Below, piece by piece: positions 57,956 to 64,000 of a stretch of DNA of 64,000 nt. Numbering within the stretch: position 1 is the first letter of the stretch; each line of letters begins with the position of its first letter. The DNA comes from Paenibacillus ihbetae (lineage in GTDB: Bacteria; Bacillota; Bacilli; Paenibacillales; Paenibacillaceae), in the NCBI RefSeq assembly GCF_002741055.1, contig NZ_CP016809.1, positions 5,620,501 to 5,684,500 of the forward strand. The letters are read 5' to 3'. The notes beneath the pieces were generated by a model, which ran no database searches, was not told the origin of the DNA, and worked only from the letters and a program-made list of their open reading frames with translations. The translations under genes were made by a program, and so were the position numbers.

Positions 57956-59574
57956 TGTTAAACATGATGATCGTGGATGATGAGAAACTGTTAACCGACT
58001 CGCTGAAGATGGATATCGATTGGGAGAGCTTAGGGATTGGAACCGTATTTACAGCTTATAATTCTCGCCAAGCCAAAGAAGTGTTCAAGCAAGAGCGGGT
58101 TGATCTTATCTTGTGCGATATCGAGATGCCACAGGAAAGCGGACTGGAGCTGCTCGCATGGGTCAGAACGAACTACCCGCAAACCGAGTCCGTGTTTATG
58201 ACTTGCCATGCCGAGTTTAAACTGGCGCAGCGGGCGCTCCAACTGGGCAGCTTCGATTACTTGCTTAAGCCGATTCCAGACGACGAGCTTCGGGAAGTGA
58301 TCGGAAATGTTGTAGAGAAAATCATGAAGGATCAGGAAGTGCAGCAATATAGCCGGATCGGCCAATTCTGGGCCCGTCATCAGCCATTGCTTGCCGAACG
58401 GTTATGGCTCGATATTATTAACCTTACGATCGCTTCGCAACCGGACCACATTCAAAAAGCGGCGGAAGAGCGAAATATTCCCTTTGACCCGCGTATGAGG
58501 CTCCTTCCCGTCCTGATCTCCGTTCAGCGCTATCACAAGCCGTTCTCTCCCCGTGACGAGAAAATTATTGAATATGCGTTGATAAACAGCGGGGAAGAAA
58601 TTTTGCAGATTCATGGCAATGGACTGCTGTTCGGGCTAACCGAAGGCAAGCTGCTCGCGCTGGTTCCCTTCGAACGTGAAGTCGAATCGCATCAAAAGTC
58701 GCTGCGCAGTCGCAGCGAGGAATTCATAGCATCGTGCACGGCATGGTTTTATTGCGATGTGTCCATCTATATTGGGAATGCCGTGTACGGACATGAAGTG
58801 AGGGAAATGGTCGGCCAGTTGGTGCAGTGGGATAAAGGCAATGTGAGTTTTACGAATAAGGTCTTCGTTTGGGGGAGCAAGCAGCCTGTCCAAGATGCCA
58901 TTAAGATCCCTGATATGAATGCATGGTCGATTATGCTGAAGGAGGGGCAAGGGAATCAGGTCGTAATGGAAGCCGAGGATGTTCTTAAAAGCTGGATCGG
59001 GAATGAAGGCACCGGCGCGGAAACGCTATACCGGTTCCATCATAACTTTCTCCAGATGATTTTTTACGTCTTGAAGCTTAAAGGAATCGAAGCGCATCTT
59101 CTCTTCGAAGACGAAGCGTCCGAACGTTTATACCATCGAGCGGCCCGCTCCGTGCCGGATATGATCCTGTGGGTGAGGCATACCGTCAGCAAATCGATGG
59201 AATCGATGGGCGATCTGCAGCAAACCGACTCCATGATCGATAAAGTGGAGCGGTTTATTCAGGAGCGAATCCAACTGGAGGATCTGACCCGGGAAACCGT
59301 GGCCAAGCATGTTTTTCTCAACCCCGATTATCTGGATCGTTTGTTCAAGAAAGTAGCCGGTACTTCCGTCACGGAATACATCGTGAGGAAACGTCTGTTG
59401 CTGGCACAAGATTTGCTGCTTAAAACCAATTTATCGATCGGCTCTATCGCTGCACAAACCGGTTATTCCAATTTCGCCCACTTCTCCCGCCGATTCAAGA
59501 AGCAGTTCGGCATGAGCCCTGCCGATTACCGCAAACAAGCTGCCAACAGCCCGTTTAGCGAAAAGTCGATTTGA
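57955..59574 (+). CDS. Response regulator with AraC-type DNA-binding domain, YesN family
   Basis: 539 residues. The receiver domain (residues 1-120) has DDE at 8-10, Asp55 (CDIEMP) and Lys in YLLKPI. A long middle domain leads to an AraC helix-turn-helix pair at the end (about 430-530: LTRETVAKHVFLNPDYLDRLFKK and IAAQTGYSNFAHFSRRFKK). It should switch on the transporter and glycosidase genes that follow when phosphorylated by the upstream kinase. Translation is coupled to it by a 1-nt overlap. Confidence 0.94.
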   Translation: MLNMMIVDDEKLLTDSLKMDIDWESLGIGTVFTAYNSRQAKEVFKQERVDLILCDIEMPQESGLELLAWVRTNYPQTESVFMTCHAEFKLAQRALQLGSFDYLLKPIPDDELREVIGNVVEKIMKDQEVQQYSRIGQFWARHQPLLAERLWLDIINLTIASQPDHIQKAAEERNIPFDPRMRLLPVLISVQRYHKPFSPRDEKIIEYALINSGEEILQIHGNGLLFGLTEGKLLALVPFEREVESHQKSLRSRSEEFIASCTAWFYCDVSIYIGNAVYGHEVREMVGQLVQWDKGNVSFTNKVFVWGSKQPVQDAIKIPDMNAWSIMLKEGQGNQVVMEAEDVLKSWIGNEGTGAETLYRFHHNFLQMIFYVLKLKGIEAHLLFEDEASERLYHRAARSVPDMILWVRHTVSKSMESMGDLQQTDSMIDKVERFIQERIQLEDLTRETVAKHVFLNPDYLDRLFKKVAGTSVTEYIVRKRLLLAQDLLLKTNLSIGSIAAQTGYSNFAHFSRRFKKQFGMSPADYRKQAANSPFSEKSI

Positions 59575-59586
59575 TGCAAATTGCAT
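59574..59586. promoter_or_regulatory. 13-bp palindrome between yesN-like gene and transporter operon
   Basis: ATGCAAATTGCAT is a perfect palindrome about the central A/T pair, beginning at the last base of the stop codon and about 100 nt before the lipoprotein gene start. It could be a regulator site for the transporter operon. Confidence 0.35.
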
Positions 59587-59682
59587 GTCGAAATCGGAGT
59601 AGTTGTTGGAACAGGAAGCCCCTACAATGAAAGCAGGCTCGGAACAATCCGAATCCATAAAAAAATCGTACGGGGGATGAAT

Positions 59683-61209
59683 ATGAAGAAAACGTGGGGA
59701 TGGTTAAGTCTTTTACTGGCTTTGATAGTCATGGTAACCGCTTGCGGAGGAAACCAATCGAACGGAGGAGACGCTGCGTCAGGTTCGAAGGAGGATGGCG
59801 CGGCCGCCGGTGCATCGGATGCTCCATACGAAGTGGTTTATGCATACCCGACCTTTGATAGCGTACCGGCCGACATCCAGTTGGTTCAAGACGAAATCAA
59901 CAAGATCGCCAAAGAAAAGATCAATGTGACTGTAAAATTGCTGCCGATAAGCAACAGTGCATTCGCCAACCAAGTAAATCTGATGATGTCCAGTGGTGAG
60001 AAATTGGATATGATTGCGATGCTTGGGAACTACAGTACTCAGGTAGCGAAAGGTGTTCTATATCCGATTGGCAATATCATGGAGGATAATGCCCAAGGAA
60101 TCATCGATGTCCTGGGGACCGATTATTACAATGCCACCAAAGTCGGAGGCGTTAGTTACGGAGTGCCGAGCATCCGTGATTTGGCTCAGGATTATGGCTT
60201 TGTTTTGCGCAAGGATTTGGTGGATAAACATCGCATCGATTTGAGTCAAGTTCAAACCTTTGATGATTTCGAGAACATTTTCAAGGTCATTAAGGAAAAC
60301 GAGCCGGGTATGGCCGGGGCAGCAAACTTGTCGAACGGCTCAATTCTGAGTACTTATGCTATACATGACCCGTTGGGCAATAATTTTGGAGTCCTGCTCA
60401 ACAACGGACTCGATGATTTAAAGGTCGTTAATTTGTTCGCATCGGAAGAATATGAACATATGCTACGCAAGCTTCGGGAATGGTATCTGGCGGGTTATTT
60501 AATCAAAGATGCGGCAACCAGCCCCGAGTCTACGAACGTGTTAGTCGCTAATGGAAAGGCAGCGGGATGGATGTCGGCGATGAAGCCTGGATTCGAGGCG
60601 CAGGAAAGCCGAAATGTTGGAATGGAAATGACCGCCGTCCGTACCTTGCAGCCTGTAGCAAAGACGGATACGGTCACGAATGTAGCCGTCGGAGTAACCT
60701 CGAATTCGGAGAAGCCGGAGAAAGCACTGCAATTCATGAACCTGTTGTATACCGATAAAGAGATTGCCAATCTTATGGTTTGGGGGATCGAGGGCAAGCA
60801 TTATGTGAAAGTCGAAGGCCATGACAATATGATCAAATATCCTGACGGCATTACAAGCGATAATGTCGGATACAAGAACTATGGTTGGATGCACGGAAAT
60901 CAGTTTCTTACGTATGTGTTTGAAGGAGACGACCCAAGTATTTATGAGCAAATGGACGAGTTCAATAAATCCGCTGCAAAATCGAAAGCACTCGGGTTTT
61001 CATTCGACTCAGAACCTGTAAAGAATGAAGTTGCTGCCTGCAATAGCGTTCTTGAGCAATACCGGAGAGCCTTGGAAAGTGGAATCCTGGATGTTGATAA
61101 GGCGCTTCCTGAATTCCTCAACAAGCTTGAGAACGCCGGGATCAATAAAATTATCGAAGAGAAGCAAAGACAGCTTGATGAGTGGGCCAGCACAAATGGA
61201 ATAAAATAA
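59683..61209 (+). CDS. Sugar ABC transporter substrate-binding lipoprotein
   Basis: 508 residues. Lipoprotein signal MKKTWGWLSLLLALIVMVTAC with lipobox VTAC, a Gly/Ser/Ala-rich linker, then an extracellular solute-binding domain (EKLDMIAMLGNYSTQVAKG; WYLAGYLIKDAATSPE) of the LplA/YtcQ type for oligosaccharides. It delivers sugars to the two permeases downstream. No ATPase gene is present, as is usual when an MsmX-type shared ATPase is used. ATG 59683 has ACGGGGG upstream; ATG 59677 directly abuts that box. Confidence 0.93.
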   Translation: MKKTWGWLSLLLALIVMVTACGGNQSNGGDAASGSKEDGAAAGASDAPYEVVYAYPTFDSVPADIQLVQDEINKIAKEKINVTVKLLPISNSAFANQVNLMMSSGEKLDMIAMLGNYSTQVAKGVLYPIGNIMEDNAQGIIDVLGTDYYNATKVGGVSYGVPSIRDLAQDYGFVLRKDLVDKHRIDLSQVQTFDDFENIFKVIKENEPGMAGAANLSNGSILSTYAIHDPLGNNFGVLLNNGLDDLKVVNLFASEEYEHMLRKLREWYLAGYLIKDAATSPESTNVLVANGKAAGWMSAMKPGFEAQESRNVGMEMTAVRTLQPVAKTDTVTNVAVGVTSNSEKPEKALQFMNLLYTDKEIANLMVWGIEGKHYVKVEGHDNMIKYPDGITSDNVGYKNYGWMHGNQFLTYVFEGDDPSIYEQMDEFNKSAAKSKALGFSFDSEPVKNEVAACNSVLEQYRRALESGILDVDKALPEFLNKLENAGINKIIEEKQRQLDEWASTNGIK

Positions 61210-61225
61210 AGCGACGAGGCGAGAC

Positions 61226-61262
61226 GGTCCGATCGGCGGCAGTGCCGATTGGACCGGTACTT
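61226..61262 (+). terminator. Hairpin between lipoprotein and permease genes
   Basis: GGTCCGATCGGC pairs with GCCGATTGGACC (two G-U), loop of 6 nt, with a weak T tract (GGTACTTTTA). It probably reduces permease expression relative to the binding protein. Confidence 0.6.
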
Positions 61263-61298
61263 TTATGCGGTAATTGATTAAAGAAAGGTTGTGTACTT

Positions 61299-62222
61299 AT
61301 GACAAGACGGAGCGGGTTGAAACGGTTCAGGAAATACTCGCCTCTATATCTCCTTATGCTCCCGGGAATTCTCTACCTCATCATTAACAATTATGCTCCT
61401 ATGTTCGGCATGTTTATTGCCTTTAAAAATATTAATTTCTCGGCCGGGATATTTGACAGTGACTGGGTTGGCTTTAAAAATTTCGAGTATTTGTTTAAAA
61501 CGACCGACGCCTTTATCATCACGCGAAATACGATTCTATATAATGCAGCCTTTATCGTGATCGGTACGGTGCTCTCCATTGCCGTTGCCATCCTGCTTAA
61601 CGAGATTAGAGTGAAGCTGCTGTCTCGTTTCTACCAGAGCGTTATTGTGCTGCCCCACCTTATTTCCTTTGTCGTTGTCGGTTACTTGGTATATGCGGCG
61701 CTGAGTTTTGAGACTGGTTTCATGAACAAAACCATTCTTCCCCTAATGGGAGTCGAAAGCATTTCATGGTATACCGAGCCGAAGTATTGGCCGATTATTC
61801 TGACCGTGGTCCAGCTTTGGAAGAGTGTCGGATTCTCCTGCATTATCTTTCTGGCTTCCATAATCAGTATCGATCCAGAGTACTATGAAGCCGCAACGCT
61901 TGATGGAGCGTCGAAATGGAGACAAATTCGGTCGATTACGATTCCGCTGATAACACCGGTGATCATCATGCTTACACTGTTGAGTATCGGGCGCATGTTC
62001 TATTCCGATTTCGGACTATTCTATCAAGTACCGATGAACTCGGGCATGCTCAACGATACCACAAACGTGATCGATACGTACGTCTACAGAAGTTTGATGA
62101 TCATGGGGGATATAGGCATGGCTTCGGCTGCGGGTGTCTACCAATCCATTGTCGGTTTCGTTCTCGTACTGAGTGCAAACTATATTGTTCGTAAATTCAA
62201 TAGGGAGAACGCGTTGTTCTAG
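61299..62222 (+). CDS. Sugar ABC transporter permease, LplB type
   Basis: 307 residues, six membrane helices. The EAA loop EAATLDGASKWRQIRSITIP (about residues 198-217) contacts the ATPase. N-terminal YLLMLPGILYLIINNYAPMFG is typical of LplB/YtcP-system permeases. It pairs with the next gene. AGAAAGG precedes the ATG. Confidence 0.93.
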   Translation: MTRRSGLKRFRKYSPLYLLMLPGILYLIINNYAPMFGMFIAFKNINFSAGIFDSDWVGFKNFEYLFKTTDAFIITRNTILYNAAFIVIGTVLSIAVAILLNEIRVKLLSRFYQSVIVLPHLISFVVVGYLVYAALSFETGFMNKTILPLMGVESISWYTEPKYWPIILTVVQLWKSVGFSCIIFLASIISIDPEYYEAATLDGASKWRQIRSITIPLITPVIIMLTLLSIGRMFYSDFGLFYQVPMNSGMLNDTTNVIDTYVYRSLMIMGDIGMASAAGVYQSIVGFVLVLSANYIVRKFNRENALF

Positions 62223-62248
62223 ACCTAGAATAGAGGTGCATTGAAAGT

Positions 62249-63139
62249 ATGGTATATGAAAGCAAATTGCTGCAGTGGTCCGCCAATGTCATCCTTGGAT
62301 TGTTTGCAGCGGCATGTTTGATTCCATTTGCTTTGCTGGTCGTTTCCTCGCTGAGCAGTGAAGCAAGCATTATCCAGAACGGATACTCCTTCTTTCCAAC
62401 GGAGTTTAGTCTGGATGCTTATCACTATCTGTGGACGCATGTCGGGGAGCTTGGACGGGCTTATGGCATAACGATTCTCATCACGGCCGTAGGGACGGTG
62501 GTCAGTTTGGCGATAAGCTCCATGCTGGCTTATCCGCTATCTCGACACGATATGCCGTTAAAGAGCTTTTGGACGTTTTTCGTTTTCTTTACGATGCTGT
62601 TTAACGGCGGGCTGGTTCCAACCTACATGGTGTATACACAGCTCTTCGATATAAAAAATACTCTCTTTGGATTGCTCATCCCTGGACTGCTCATGAACGG
62701 GTTTAACGTTCTTCTAGTACGGACCTTCTTCATGACGTCTATACCGTCAGCGTTGATCGAAGCAGCCAGCATAGACGGAGCGAGTGAAATCAAAACATTT
62801 TACCGGATCGTGCTTCCGCTGTCCCTTCCGATCATGGCGACCATTGGGCTATTTCAAGCCATCGCGTACTGGAACGACTGGTTTAATGGGCTGATCTATC
62901 TAACGGACGCCAGATTGTTTGGTATCCAAACGATTCTTAACAAAATGATGACGGATATCCAGTTCCTGACGAGCAATAGCAACCTTGCCAGTACAGGTGC
63001 AGGGCAGGCCATTATGGAACTGCCAAGCACGACCGTACGCATGGCGATTGCTGCGATAGGGGTATTGCCGATTCTGATCGCGTACCCATTCTTTCAAAAG
63101 TATTTCGTTAGAGGAATCACGATCGGGGCCGTGAAATAA
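62249..63139 (+). CDS. Sugar ABC transporter permease, LplC/YtcP type
   Basis: 296 residues, six membrane helices, with the EAA loop EAASIDGASEIKTFYRIVLP (about residues 171-190) and the C-terminal FQKYFVRGITIGAVK seen in nearly all LplC/YtcP proteins. It forms the transmembrane pore with the preceding permease. It starts 26 nt after that gene. Confidence 0.94.
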   Translation: MVYESKLLQWSANVILGLFAAACLIPFALLVVSSLSSEASIIQNGYSFFPTEFSLDAYHYLWTHVGELGRAYGITILITAVGTVVSLAISSMLAYPLSRHDMPLKSFWTFFVFFTMLFNGGLVPTYMVYTQLFDIKNTLFGLLIPGLLMNGFNVLLVRTFFMTSIPSALIEAASIDGASEIKTFYRIVLPLSLPIMATIGLFQAIAYWNDWFNGLIYLTDARLFGIQTILNKMMTDIQFLTSNSNLASTGAGQAIMELPSTTVRMAIAAIGVLPILIAYPFFQKYFVRGITIGAVK

Positions 63140-63156
63140 TCTCAATGAACGAATAA

Positions 63157-64000
<844 letters not shown>

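Overview
The window looks like chromosome of a Paenibacillus-type member of the Bacillota. The gene families point that way: a YesM/YesN two-component pair feeding a LplB/YtcP-type sugar ABC transporter and a GH43 enzyme, an SLH-domain protein, YpdA, a GlcT-controlled glucose PTS, DUF2087, DUF1992 and YteA-like proteins. Ribosome binding sites are strong AGGAGG types, TTG and GTG starts are common, and GC content is moderate. I saw no rRNA, tRNA, CRISPR array, transposase or prophage.

Layout. 1-7.7 kb: a Cys-rich copper-storage-type protein, a lipoprotein made of two related modules, an OPT peptide transporter in tandem with a PqqD-like protein, an ABC ATPase/permease pair, a HEPN-like protein and an SLH protein. 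7.8-15.7 kb (7.8-12 kb on the minus strand): a BmrC/BmrD-type heterodimeric multidrug exporter preceded by a leader peptide and attenuator, then YneR-like, Nudix and hypothetical genes and a homodimer-type ABC exporter. 15.8-19.4 kb (minus): a five-gene cassette (UbiA/DPPR-synthase-like transferase, HAD phosphatase, two half-size SMR/EamA proteins, a large polytopic membrane protein) that reads like a polyprenyl-phosphate-pentose synthesis, flipping and transfer pathway. 19.6-24.9 kb: DUF441, YpdA, DUF2087, azoreductase, and a PadR/DUF1700/DUF4097 trio.

25.1-35.4 kb holds the most unusual system: a type VII (ESX/WXG100) secretion locus. It has YukD, a three-ATPase EccC/EssC motor without FHA domains, a canonical WXG100 protein and a divergent longer one, a kinase-TM-coiled-coil protein laid out like EssB/YukC but with kinase motifs still present, a von Willebrand A protein and a PP2C-like phosphatase. 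EsaA and EssA are not visible. The kinase/vWA/phosphatase set suggests post-translational control of secretion.

35.7-49.5 kb: housekeeping and accessory genes (SDR, DUF1992, GluQ-RS, HrpB, a general stress protein with a SigB-like promoter, an acyltransferase, a homologue of the B. subtilis replication terminator protein RTP beside an odd non-coding stretch, Gfo/Idh/MocA oxidoreductase, an MFS transporter behind six degenerate 22-bp repeats, an ArsR-like regulator, YteA-like, DivIVA-like and cupin proteins). 49.7-55.8 kb: a hybrid histidine kinase, then GlcT, PTS IIA and PtsG, with two GlcT-type RAT/terminator leaders and a CcpA cre site. 56.2-64 kb: sensor kinase, AraC-type response regulator, sugar-binding lipoprotein, two permeases and a GH43 glycosidase that runs off the window end.
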